From contig CAXXXL010000003.1 in the NCBI GenBank assembly GCA_963666505.2, positions 1,488,001-1,552,000 of the forward strand: a stretch of DNA of 64,000 bases. Direction: 5' to 3'. The first letter of the stretch is position 1. Each line of letters starts with the position of its first letter. Positions 24,112 through 32,709 of the stretch are shown here, one piece after another. Under the pieces are notes generated by a model. It did not search any database and was not told where the DNA came from. It saw only the letters and a program-made list of their open reading frames with translations. Source of the stretch: JABGQS01 sp963666505. GTDB lineage: Bacteria; Bacillota; Clostridia; Christensenellales; SZUA-584. The position numbers were made by a program, and so were the translations under genes.

Positions 24112-27020
24112 AAAAGGTGGCCATCCAAAACGTAAATTCACTCTACGGCAGTTTCGAGTTAGATTTTACCGACAGCGCATATTCGCTTGGGCTGTTCGCA
24201 ATAGTCGGGCCTTCGGGAGCGGGCAAAAGCACCATACTTGATGCTATGTGCCTTGCGCTATACGGCAGGACGCCAAGGATAACTGTAAGCTCAGAACATG
24301 ACGAGGCGATGAACCGCAACTCAGACAAGTGCCGTGCCGAAGCAGTGTTCGTATCAGGGGGCAGAAGATATGCCGGGGTGTTCGAACACCGCAGGACGAT
24401 TCGAAGTGCCAAGCCGTTCATGCCGCCAAAGAACGAGCTATACGAGTGTCTGGAAGATGGCACAAGAAAAGCGCTGTCAGATAACAAGACCGAGGCGCTA
24501 AGGAAGATAGAAGATATAATAGGGCTGGATTACGACCAGTTCACACGCTCTGTGATGCTGGCGCAGTTCAAGTTTGCAGAGTTTCTAAGCGCGAATTCCG
24601 GGCAGCGTGCAGAGATACTAGAGCAGGTCTCGGGCACCGATATATACAGACGCATTTCCGTTGCGGTATATAACAAGCAGAAAGAGTATAAAACGCAGCT
24701 CGAAGAGATACGCATAAAAAAAGAAACAGTTAGTTTGCTGAGCCAAGAGCAGGTAAAGGCTGTCAGCAAAGAGCTTGTAACTATCGAGAGCAGCATATCC
24801 TGGCTGGATGCTTTGAAAACCAAAACGGACGAGTGCGCATCTGTGCTCAAAGGCATAGCGCAAAGCGAAAAAGCTCTGGAAGGGCTCTTCGAAAAGCAGC
24901 GTCAAATAGGAAAGACTTTAGAGGAAAAGAAAAAAGCGCTGGATGAGGCTCTGGCAGAGGAAAAAAAGCAGAAACAGCAAAGCGCACGGCTTACTAAAAT
25001 ATTGACGACCGCTAGGGAGCTTGATCTTAAAAAGGAAAGTGCTCAAAAGGAAGAAGACAGGCTGAAGCGCGAAATGACTTCGGCTGATAATGATATATTA
25101 CAGCAGAAGAAAGGCATACTGGGAAAACTAAAGAAGCACCTGCCGGATGCGGACGATGCACAGCTAAAAAAGCTTTATGAAACGGACAACGAAGCGCAGA
25201 TAATCACAGAGCATTTGAGCGCTGAACTAAAGCAGGCAGAGCAAAAAGAAACTAAGCTGAAAGAAAAGCGCAGCAAACTGCTTCTGGGCAGAACTGAAAA
25301 GATATGGACTGACAGGCAGGATAAACTGGAGGAAGCGCTGCCGCTCGTAAAAGCCAGAGATCAGAGCAAACAGGCTGCTGCCGAACAGAAAGCGCTTAAG
25401 GTTTTGCTTGAAAAGCTTGAAGCAGAAAGCAAAAAGTTAGACGAGAGTATAAAAGAAAACCAGGAGAAGTTCCTCTATGCAAAGCTGCAGGAAAAGTACG
25501 GCGAGCAGCGAAAACAGCTTAAAGACGGTGAGCCGTGCCCGCTCTGCGGAGCGCTGGAACATCCGGGCGCACACGAACATATAGATACATCTTTTATAAA
25601 GGAAGCCGAGGAAGAGCGGCAGAATCTGGTCGAACAGAAGAAAAAGAATGAGAGCAGCATAACGGATATAGCATATAAAGTAAGCGTGCAGGCGAAAGAG
25701 TTGTCAGACAGCGAAACGATTATAGCAGGTAAAGAGAAACTGTTAGAGGAGTTTGGCGGCATATCCGCAGAAATGTTGGAAAAAGAAAAGGCGGAAATCA
25801 AAAAGACTCTAACGCAAGCAAGAAATATGGGCGAAGAAATATCAGCGGCAGGTGCAGATGTACTGCGTCTGACGAGACAGCTTGGTGAAGTCAGCGAAGA
25901 TGTCCAGCAGATAAAACACGCCAAGCAAACCATAGGTGAATATGAAAAGCGCAAAGGCGTTTTTGCAAAAGAACTTGAAGCTGCTGTAAAGCAGACAAAA
26001 GAGATCGCATCGAAAAGGCACGAGCTGTTCGGAGAAAAGGACGCTGATAACGAACAAAGAAAGCAAGAGGAAGCGCTAGAAGCCGCCGAAACAAAAACGA
26101 AGCTTATAAGACAGCAGACGGAAGCCGCCACGGCGCAAGACGTCGCCAACTGCGCAGATATTGCAAGCACAAAAAACAGGATATCCGAATTTAAGAAGTC
26201 GTTCGATACGGCTTTCAGTGAAGTCAGCAGCATGGCGGGGCAAACAGAGCATCTGGATTCGGCAGGCCAGACGGACACGAGCGAAGAGATAAAAACACGT
26301 CTTGGCAGCATTGTGCAAAACGAAGAGCAGCCGGAAGGTGCGTTTTTGCAGCTTTCAGGCAGTCTCTCGTCAATGATAAGAAAGCTCGGAGAAAGAACGG
26401 GCGAAGCAAGGAAAACACTAAGCATAAACGAGAAGAACAAAGAGCAGGTAAAAGAACTGCTGTCTGCGGAAAAGAAAACAGGTGAAGAGTTCAAGAAGTG
26501 GAGCGAGCTAAACAGCCTTATCGGTTCTGCCGACGGCATAAAGTTCTCGAGGATAGCGCAGGGTATAACGTTCGACGTGCTGCTGAGGTTCGCCAACGAG
26601 AGCCTAAAAAAGATGAGCGACAGATATATATTGGTGCGGGATTCTAGCAGCATGGCAAGCCCGCTGGAGATAAACGTGACAGACAACTACCAGGCGGGCG
26701 AGCAGCGACCGGTCAGCAATCTCTCGGGCGGCGAAAGCTTCGTGGTTTCATTGGCGCTTGCGCTCGGGCTTTCAGAGATGTCTTCGGGCAGGACGCAGAT
26801 AGACTCGCTGTTCATAGACGAAGGCTTTGCTTCTCTTGACGAGAACTACCTCGAGCTTGCACTGCAGACGCTGTCCACTCTCGGCAACCGCCAGAACAAG
26901 CTAATCGGCGTAATATCGCACGTTAAAGAGCTCAAAGAGCGCATAGACACACAGATAGAGCTGACGCCGCTGTCCGGCGGCAGGAGCAGCATGGAAGGAC
27001 CGGGAGTTTCGGTCACATAG
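24102..27020 (+). CDS. sbcC: Nuclease SbcCD subunit C (Rad50 homologue)
   Basis: A 972-residue SMC-like ATPase. Walker A is GPSGAGKSTILD (about residues 36-47), followed by the Q-loop region and a long, Lys/Glu-rich coiled coil. The zinc hook is CPLC in EPCPLCGALEHPG (about residue 478). The second coiled coil leads to the signature NLSGGESFVVSLALALG and Walker B FIDEGFASLD, then the ISHVKELKERI switch. It works with SbcD to process double-strand breaks and palindromes. It overlaps sbcD, so the two are coupled. Length and layout are normal. Confidence 0.95.
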   Translation: MRIEKVAIQNVNSLYGSFELDFTDSAYSLGLFAIVGPSGAGKSTILDAMCLALYGRTPRITVSSEHDEAMNRNSDKCRAEAVFVSGGRRYAGVFEHRRTIRSAKPFMPPKNELYECLEDGTRKALSDNKTEALRKIEDIIGLDYDQFTRSVMLAQFKFAEFLSANSGQRAEILEQVSGTDIYRRISVAVYNKQKEYKTQLEEIRIKKETVSLLSQEQVKAVSKELVTIESSISWLDALKTKTDECASVLKGIAQSEKALEGLFEKQRQIGKTLEEKKKALDEALAEEKKQKQQSARLTKILTTARELDLKKESAQKEEDRLKREMTSADNDILQQKKGILGKLKKHLPDADDAQLKKLYETDNEAQIITEHLSAELKQAEQKETKLKEKRSKLLLGRTEKIWTDRQDKLEEALPLVKARDQSKQAAAEQKALKVLLEKLEAESKKLDESIKENQEKFLYAKLQEKYGEQRKQLKDGEPCPLCGALEHPGAHEHIDTSFIKEAEEERQNLVEQKKKNESSITDIAYKVSVQAKELSDSETIIAGKEKLLEEFGGISAEMLEKEKAEIKKTLTQARNMGEEISAAGADVLRLTRQLGEVSEDVQQIKHAKQTIGEYEKRKGVFAKELEAAVKQTKEIASKRHELFGEKDADNEQRKQEEALEAAETKTKLIRQQTEAATAQDVANCADIASTKNRISEFKKSFDTAFSEVSSMAGQTEHLDSAGQTDTSEEIKTRLGSIVQNEEQPEGAFLQLSGSLSSMIRKLGERTGEARKTLSINEKNKEQVKELLSAEKKTGEEFKKWSELNSLIGSADGIKFSRIAQGITFDVLLRFANESLKKMSDRYILVRDSSSMASPLEINVTDNYQAGEQRPVSNLSGGESFVVSLALALGLSEMSSGRTQIDSLFIDEGFASLDENYLELALQTLSTLGNRQNKLIGVISHVKELKERIDTQIELTPLSGGRSSMEGPGVSVT

Positions 27021-27033
27021 AAAGAAGGAAAAA

Positions 27034-27615
27034 ATGAAAGAAGTACTTTTTGTAATAATGAGCGAATATGCAGACTGGGAGGCAGCGCTTGCAGCATCTG
27101 CGCTGGGTAACAAAGAGCACAAGACCGGGTACATAGTAAAAACGGTATCACTGAAGAAAGAACCGGTAAAATCGATTGGCGGTTTTACGTGTATTCCCGA
27201 CTATGGTATTGATGATGTTCCGGATGATTTTGCGGCGCTGATTCTGGTTGGCGGCACAGCGTGGCGGACGCCGGATGCAAAAAAAATCAATGTGCTTGTG
27301 GAAAAAGCTCTGGCAAAAAACGTTCCGCTGGGAGCGATATGCGACGCTACCGTTTTTCTTGGGATGAATGGTTTTTTAAACAATGTAAAGCACACCAGCA
27401 ACACACTAGAGTCGCTAAAAGATGCGGCAGGGGACAGCTATACGAACGAGAGCGGATACCAAATGCAGCAGTCGGTATCAGACAGGGGTATAATCACAGC
27501 AAACGGGCTTGCCTATGTTGAGTTTGCACGTGATGTTTTGGTTGCACTGGAGGCTATGCCGCAGAGCATTATAGAAGAATGGTATGATTATTACAAGCAT
27601 GGTTGGTACAGGTGA
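27034..27615 (+). CDS. DJ-1/PfpI-family (glutamine amidotransferase-like) protein
   Basis: A 193-residue protein with the DJ-1/PfpI fold. LILVGGTAWRTPDAKK is the strand-loop with the conserved acid, and the nucleophile elbow is AICDATVFLG, with Cys at about residue 107. AAGGAAAAA precedes the start, 13 bases after sbcC, so it may be cotranscribed. Family members are deglycases, chaperones or amidases; the exact function is unknown. Confidence 0.82.
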   Translation: MKEVLFVIMSEYADWEAALAASALGNKEHKTGYIVKTVSLKKEPVKSIGGFTCIPDYGIDDVPDDFAALILVGGTAWRTPDAKKINVLVEKALAKNVPLGAICDATVFLGMNGFLNNVKHTSNTLESLKDAAGDSYTNESGYQMQQSVSDRGIITANGLAYVEFARDVLVALEAMPQSIIEEWYDYYKHGWYR

Positions 27616-27685
27616 AATAGAAAACATAGAGCCTTTGATATAACCCAATTAAAGCTATAATCAGTGGTCAGCAAAAGGAGCAAAC

Positions 27686-27874
27686 ATGAAGACAATAAGA
27701 AAAACCCTCAGCCATAAGCTGTTTATACACGGGCTGGTCCTTCTGGGTCTGGCTGCGCTGTGGGGCTATACTGAAACGCAGAACCAGTATATTCTAATGG
27801 GTGTTGCAGCGTCGTTCGCAGGCGCAGTCTGCGGAGCTTTCATACGTGTGATAGACAAAATCGGGAGCAGGTAA
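27686..27874 (+). CDS. Small two-helix membrane protein
   Basis: A 62-residue protein with two hydrophobic segments (about residues 14-30 and 37-56) and a basic N-terminus. AAAAGGAGCAAAC precedes ATG. Its stop shares a base with the next start (TAATG), so it is coupled to the iron-sulfur protein gene. No function is recognised. Confidence 0.7.
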   Translation: MKTIRKTLSHKLFIHGLVLLGLAALWGYTETQNQYILMGVAASFAGAVCGAFIRVIDKIGSR

Positions 27875-28560
27875 TGAGCTTTAAAGATGAACTGACCAAA
27901 AAGCTGATAGAAAGCGGAGCTTCACTGATAGGGTTTTCGGACATAAGCGGCATAGAGCCGCAGCGCCGATGTGGGCTTCCGAGTGCAGTGACGATTGCGT
28001 GTGCGCTGGATAAAGACGCCGTAAATAGCATACAGGGAGCGCCTACGCAAATCTATTATGATGAATATAACAGAAAGAATGCACTGCTCGACGAACTGGG
28101 GAAAAGGTGCGCAGATTTCCTTGGAGAGAACGGGTATGAGGCGCAGGCACTGCCCACAACAGAAGTCGGGATAGACGATAACCTTGAGACGGCGTTTCCG
28201 CACAAGACGGGCGCTGTGCTGTCCGCCTTAGGGTGGATAGGCAAGTGCGCTCTGCTTATAACGCCGCAGTACGGAAGCGCAGTTCGGCTGACCAGCGTGT
28301 TCACCAGTCTGCCATGCGAAAACGGCGAAGTTATGGCGGAAAGGTGCGGCAGCTGCAATGAGTGTGTAGACAACTGCCCAGGGCTTGCTGTGACGGGCGA
28401 AAACTGGAGCAGGGGTGCGCAGCGCAGCGATATATATGACGCATTTGCATGCCAAAAAACAGCTCGTGAAGAAGCTGCGGTAATAGGGATAAAAAACACA
28501 ATCTGCGGTATATGCATAGCTAGTTGCCCGTGGACGATAAGATACGTCAGCGGCGGCTGA
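27874..28560 (+). CDS. Epoxyqueuosine reductase-like double 4Fe-4S protein
   Basis: A 228-residue protein with two C-terminal cluster motifs: CGSCNECVDNCPGLAV (about residues 157-172) and CGICIASCPW (about 210-219), an arrangement found in QueG. It lacks the full N-terminal cobalamin domain of QueG (about 380 residues), so epoxyqueuosine reduction is doubtful. A reductive dehalogenase- or QueG-related electron-transfer role is more likely. It is coupled to a small membrane protein. Confidence 0.75.
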   Translation: MSFKDELTKKLIESGASLIGFSDISGIEPQRRCGLPSAVTIACALDKDAVNSIQGAPTQIYYDEYNRKNALLDELGKRCADFLGENGYEAQALPTTEVGIDDNLETAFPHKTGAVLSALGWIGKCALLITPQYGSAVRLTSVFTSLPCENGEVMAERCGSCNECVDNCPGLAVTGENWSRGAQRSDIYDAFACQKTAREEAAVIGIKNTICGICIASCPWTIRYVSGG

Positions 28561-28588
28561 CACACATACGGATAGCTTCACTTTTGGG

Positions 28589-28612
28589 AAGAGCGGCGGA
28601 CACCGCTTTTTT
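28589..28612 (+). terminator. Terminator
   Basis: AAGAGCGG and CCGCTTTT pair across a six-base loop and run into T. Confidence 0.7.
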
Positions 28613-28639
28613 CTTTACACTTTTTTAACTTGGTCGGTG

Positions 28640-28685
28640 TTGACAAAACGCAGTTTTAGGAGTATAAGTATATCATAACGATATA
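28640..28685 (+). promoter_or_regulatory. Promoter with dyad operator for the PadR operon
   Basis: TTGACA (28640-28645), 17 bases, TATAAG (28663-28668). Directly after the -10 box is a perfect dyad TATATC-ATAAC-GATATA (28669-28685), a plausible PadR site for autorepression of the gene 28 bases downstream. Confidence 0.7.
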
Positions 28686-28712
28686 TAACGGAATGATATA
28701 AAGGGGAATGAG

Positions 28713-29243
28713 ATGTTTGAATTCATATTGCTGGGATATCTGATGATCTGCCCGATGAACGGATACCAGATAAAGCAGTTTATAAGGATGAGCATGACAA
28801 ATTTTATGGACGCAAGCTTCGGCAGCATCTATCCGACGCTAAAAAAGCTGAGGGAAAAGGGAATGGTAAGCTCTGAAGATGTCGTCGAGGGCGGCAAGCT
28901 TACAAAGGTGTATACGATAGAAAAGAAAGGCAGGCAGGCATTCGAAGATTGGCTGAGTGAGCCGGTCAGCGTGGGCAAGGCAAAGCAGTGGCACCTCGTA
29001 AAGCTTTTCTTCTTTGACGTGCTGGACGTTGAATCAAGAAAAGAGCACTTCGAATTCTTCATAAACGATGCGCAGCAGCAGCTTGACCACCTTGACCAAA
29101 TTGCTGAGGGAACGTGTGAGAATAAATGCCAATATCATTTAGCAACGCTCGAATTCGGCAGGCGTTATTACGCAATGGTAAAGGATTTCTACCGGGAGCT
29201 GCTCGGCTCTGCGGATGGGAATAGTATTAATTGGGAGGAATAA
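28713..29243 (+). CDS. PadR-family transcriptional regulator
   Basis: A 176-residue PadR regulator of the longer type: winged helix (LLGYLMICPMNGYQIKQFI, SFGSIYPTLKKLREKGMV, VYTIEKKGRQAFEDWL), then a C-terminal helical dimerisation domain. PadR proteins usually repress neighbouring detoxification or efflux genes. The next gene, 2 bases away, encodes a double flavodoxin-fold oxidoreductase, the likely target. The dyad at 28669-28685 is its candidate operator. Confidence 0.9.
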   Translation: MFEFILLGYLMICPMNGYQIKQFIRMSMTNFMDASFGSIYPTLKKLREKGMVSSEDVVEGGKLTKVYTIEKKGRQAFEDWLSEPVSVGKAKQWHLVKLFFFDVLDVESRKEHFEFFINDAQQQLDHLDQIAEGTCENKCQYHLATLEFGRRYYAMVKDFYRELLGSADGNSINWEE

Positions 29244-29245
29244 CA

Positions 29246-30628
29246 ATGAAAATTACAGTGCTCAACGGCAGCCCGAAAGGGGAAGTCAGCACCACGATGC
29301 AGTATATCAAATATCTATCGAACAATTATGAAGAGCATGAATTCGAGATACTGTCTGTGGGGCATGAAATCAGGAAGCTGGAGAAGGATGCGCAGGCGTG
29401 GGAAGAAGTTATCGGCAGGGTGAAGGCTGCGGACATTGTGCTGTGGGCGTTCCCGTTGTACATACTTAGCGTACATGCGTCGTATAAACGCTTCATTGAG
29501 CTGATATTTGAACGAAGTGCGCAGGAAGCTTTCAAGGGCAAGTATACGGCAGCGCTGTCGACTTCGATAAAGTTCTTTGACTACACTGCCCACGAATATA
29601 TACACGGCATATGCGACGACCTCATGATGAACTACTGCGGCTATTATTCTGCGCACATGCAGGATCTGCTCAAAAAGAAAGAGCGCATGAGGCTTAGGCT
29701 GTTCTTTGAAGACATTATTGCTGCTAAGCAGGCGAGTGAACCGATGCCCCGCTCTTATATGCCGCTCGATTATTCAAAGTGCGTGGCCTATAAAAACGAG
29801 CCTCCGAAGAAAACAGCGCAGCTGGATGGCAAGCGTGCGGTTATCGTGACCGATTCTATGCAGGATGGTGAAAGCCTGACAGATATGGTGCTGCACCTTG
29901 CGCAGTCGTTTGAGCCGCAGTCGGACGTGATAGAACTCTCCAAGATAGACATGAAAGGCGGCTGCCTCGGATGCCTGCGTTGCGGATATGAAAACATATG
30001 CGCATACGACGGCAAGGACGAGGTGCGCCCGATATATGAAAAAATAAAACAGTATGACATAATAATATTCGCAGGTGCAGTTAAAGACAGGCATCTTTCA
30101 TCGCTGTGGAAACAATTCTATGACCGCCGGTTCTATAACACCCATCAGCCAATGTTTGAGGGGAAACAGATGGCGTTTCTTATATCCGGACCGCTGGCTC
30201 AGCTTTCGTATATGAGCCATACGCTTGAGTCGTTCGTGTATTTTGACGATTCGAACCTGTCCGGCATAGTAACGGACGAGGCACAGACGATTGAAACTGT
30301 CAGCAGACAGATCGAAGGCCTTGCGCAGAGGATGACGAGGCAGTCGAAAACCGGTTATATACAGCCTATGCCGGGGCAGGCGACTGCCGGAAGGATGATA
30401 TTCAGAGACCACGTTTGGAGCAGCCTGCGCTTTGTGTTCCGTGGGGACCACAAGTATTACAGGAAGAACGGCTGGTATAACTTTCCGCAGAAGAACTGGC
30501 GCATGCGAATAACGATATCGATAATGGTGTTTCTGCAGGAATTCAAGTTTTTCAGGAAGTATGTGCAGGACAACATGAAAACGCTGATGCTGCGTGACCT
30601 CGCCCCTGCGGCAGAGAAGAAAGAATAG
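29246..30628 (+). CDS. Tandem flavodoxin-fold NAD(P)H-dependent oxidoreductase
   Basis: A 460-residue protein with two NADPH-dependent FMN reductase-like domains. Domain 1 starts MKITVLNGSPKGEVSTT with the GSPKG FMN loop and FPLYILSVHA. Domain 2 (about residues 198-390) has KRAVIVTDSMQDGESLTD and the cysteine segment GGCLGCLRCGYENICAYDG, typical of iron-sulfur flavoproteins. GGGAGGAATAACA precedes ATG 29246. It is coupled to the PadR gene and probably reduces a quinone, nitro- or electrophilic compound sensed by that regulator. The substrate is unknown. Confidence 0.78.
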   Translation: MKITVLNGSPKGEVSTTMQYIKYLSNNYEEHEFEILSVGHEIRKLEKDAQAWEEVIGRVKAADIVLWAFPLYILSVHASYKRFIELIFERSAQEAFKGKYTAALSTSIKFFDYTAHEYIHGICDDLMMNYCGYYSAHMQDLLKKKERMRLRLFFEDIIAAKQASEPMPRSYMPLDYSKCVAYKNEPPKKTAQLDGKRAVIVTDSMQDGESLTDMVLHLAQSFEPQSDVIELSKIDMKGGCLGCLRCGYENICAYDGKDEVRPIYEKIKQYDIIIFAGAVKDRHLSSLWKQFYDRRFYNTHQPMFEGKQMAFLISGPLAQLSYMSHTLESFVYFDDSNLSGIVTDEAQTIETVSRQIEGLAQRMTRQSKTGYIQPMPGQATAGRMIFRDHVWSSLRFVFRGDHKYYRKNGWYNFPQKNWRMRITISIMVFLQEFKFFRKYVQDNMKTLMLRDLAPAAEKKE

Positions 30629-30727
30629 CGGGGCAGGACAGATTAATGAATATGCCGCTTGTATTATGCCGGCCATAAGTATATAATCATCTGCGGTGCT
30701 AAAAAAGCGCCGGAAGAAGAGGACGAT

Positions 30728-32542
30728 ATGCAAACACAGGATAAAATAAGAAACATTGCGATAGTTGCGCATGTTGACCACGGCAAGACGACGCTGGTTG
30801 ACCAGATGCTGCGGCAGACAGGCATATTCCGAGTCAACGAAGCTCTCAAAGAGCGTGTGATGGACTCGGGAGATTTAGAGCAGGAGCGGGGAATCACGAT
30901 ACTCTCAAAAAACACGGCTGTGGAATATAAGGGAGTCAAGATAAACATAGTAGATACGCCTGGTCATGCGGATTTCGGCGGCGAGGTAGAGCGTGTGCTG
31001 ACTATGGTAGACAGTGTTCTGCTGCTCGTTGATGCTTTCGAAGGCTGTATGCCCCAGACGAGGTTCGTGCTTAAAAAAGCGCTGGCTCTGAAAAAGCATG
31101 TCATGGCAGTGGTCAACAAGGTCGACAGACCAGGAGCAAGACCGGAGGTCGTCGTTGATGGTATAATAGATCTGTTTATAGAGCTTGGCGCAGACGAAGA
31201 CCAGCTGGATTTCCCGGTAATATATACTTCTGCGAAAAATGGAACGGCGTCGCTGGATGCACACAGCCAGGCAGAGGATATAACTGCGCTGTTCGAAGCG
31301 ATAATGGAGCATGCGCCGGCGCCGAAGGGCGATATCGACGGGCCGCTGCAGATACTAATATCTAATATAGACTACGACGACTATATCGGCAGGATAGGCA
31401 TAGGGCGTGTAGAGCGGGGCAGCGCAGTGCGGAACATGCAGGCGGTGCTGTGCAAAGACGACGGAACGAAGCAGAACGTCAAGATCTCCAAACTTTTCAC
31501 TTTCAGCGGCCTTAACCGGATAGAGACACAAGCTGCTCAGTTTGGTGATATTATCGCAATAGCGGGCATCCCGGGCATTAACATCGGCGAGACCGTGTGT
31601 GACCCGGACAACGTAGAGGCTCTGCCGTTCGTTAAAATAGACGAGCCCACTGTTTCGATGAACTTTATAGTAAACAACAGCCCCTTTGCAGGAACCGAAG
31701 GCAAGTTCGTTACCTCAAGGAACATAAGGGAACGGCTGATGAGGGAACTCGAAACAAACGTCAGCCTTCGTGTCGAAGAGACTGAAAGCACAGATTCTTT
31801 CAAAGTTTCGGGCAGGGGAGAGCTTCACCTCTCCATACTAATAGAGACAATGCGGAGGGAAGGATACGAGTTTTCGGTGTCACGACCAACCGTTATATAT
31901 AAAGAAGAAAAGGGAGTGAAGCAGGAACCTTTCGAGCTGTTGATGATAGACGTGCCGGGCGAATACACCGGAGTAGTGGTAGAGAAACTTGCCTCAAGGC
32001 GTGGTGAGCTTGTAGATATGGCCTCGGAGGGCGCAGCAACAAGGCTGGAGTTCAAGATACCGTCAAGAGGGCTTATAGGCTATCGCAACGAGTTCATGAC
32101 GGACACCAAAGGCAATGGCGTGCTCAATCACGTTTTCTGCGGATACAGGGACTATGCGGGTGACATACCCGAGCGTCAGAGAGGCTCTATAATAGCTCAC
32201 GAGCGAGGCGAGACGACTGCGTACGGTCTGTATAGTGCACAGGAGAGAGGACGGCTTTTCGTAGGAGCGGGAATCAGCGTATACAGCGGAATGATAGTCG
32301 GCGAGAACGCAAGGGGCGAAGATATCGTAATAAACGTGTGCCGTAAAAAGCAGCTTACAAACACAAGGGCATCGGGCTCTGATGAATCGCTGCGGCTGAC
32401 TCCTGCAACGGTGCTTAGCCTGGAGCAAAGTTTGGAGTTCATAGCAGACGACGAGCTAGTGGAAGTAACGCCCCAGAGCATACGACTCCGCAAAACACTG
32501 CTCGACAAAAACGACAGAGCAAAGTCCCAAAAACAAGGGTAA
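30728..32542 (+). CDS. typA: Translational GTPase TypA/BipA
   Basis: A 604-residue ribosome-associated GTPase. The G motifs are AHVDHGKTTLVD (G1), GITILSKNTAV (G2), DTPGHADFGGE (G3) and NKVDRPGA (G4). The later domains include GRGELHLSILIETMRREG and SRGLIGYRNEFMTDTKG. It supports 50S ribosome assembly and stress growth in other bacteria. ATG 30728 is chosen by homology; GAAGAAGAGGAC lies just upstream. It is monocistronic. Confidence 0.96.
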   Translation: MQTQDKIRNIAIVAHVDHGKTTLVDQMLRQTGIFRVNEALKERVMDSGDLEQERGITILSKNTAVEYKGVKINIVDTPGHADFGGEVERVLTMVDSVLLLVDAFEGCMPQTRFVLKKALALKKHVMAVVNKVDRPGARPEVVVDGIIDLFIELGADEDQLDFPVIYTSAKNGTASLDAHSQAEDITALFEAIMEHAPAPKGDIDGPLQILISNIDYDDYIGRIGIGRVERGSAVRNMQAVLCKDDGTKQNVKISKLFTFSGLNRIETQAAQFGDIIAIAGIPGINIGETVCDPDNVEALPFVKIDEPTVSMNFIVNNSPFAGTEGKFVTSRNIRERLMRELETNVSLRVEETESTDSFKVSGRGELHLSILIETMRREGYEFSVSRPTVIYKEEKGVKQEPFELLMIDVPGEYTGVVVEKLASRRGELVDMASEGAATRLEFKIPSRGLIGYRNEFMTDTKGNGVLNHVFCGYRDYAGDIPERQRGSIIAHERGETTAYGLYSAQERGRLFVGAGISVYSGMIVGENARGEDIVINVCRKKQLTNTRASGSDESLRLTPATVLSLEQSLEFIADDELVEVTPQSIRLRKTLLDKNDRAKSQKQG

Positions 32543-32547
32543 CATTT

Positions 32548-32584
32548 AAAAGCCGTAACAGCATAGCGCTGATGCGGCTTTTTT
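32548..32584 (+). terminator. Terminator of typA
   Basis: AAAAGCCG (32548-32555) pairs with CGGCTTTT (32575-32582), with an inner CAGC/GCTG stem. Confidence 0.8.
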
Positions 32585-32637
32585 GGTATAATATGATATA
32601 TAGACATGGCATATATTACGAATATGTTACGGATATG

Positions 32638-32666
32638 TTGACAAAATGTGAAATCAAGGTTAGTAT
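32638..32666 (+). promoter_or_regulatory. Candidate promoter of the cell wall hydrolase gene
   Basis: TTGACA (32638-32643), 17 bases, TAGTAT (32661-32666). Confidence 0.55.
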
Positions 32667-32709
32667 ATAGACAGCATAGTGCATATGATACTCTTTTAAC
32701 GGGGGAAGC

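Noticed and set aside
25475..26686. 403-codon open frame opposite sbcC
   Set aside because: Ser/Cys/Phe-rich reverse complement of a Lys/Glu-rich coiled coil; no motif and no ribosome binding site.
27874..28560. Full epoxyqueuosine reductase QueG
   Set aside because: The protein is about 150 residues too short and lacks the complete cobalamin-binding part.
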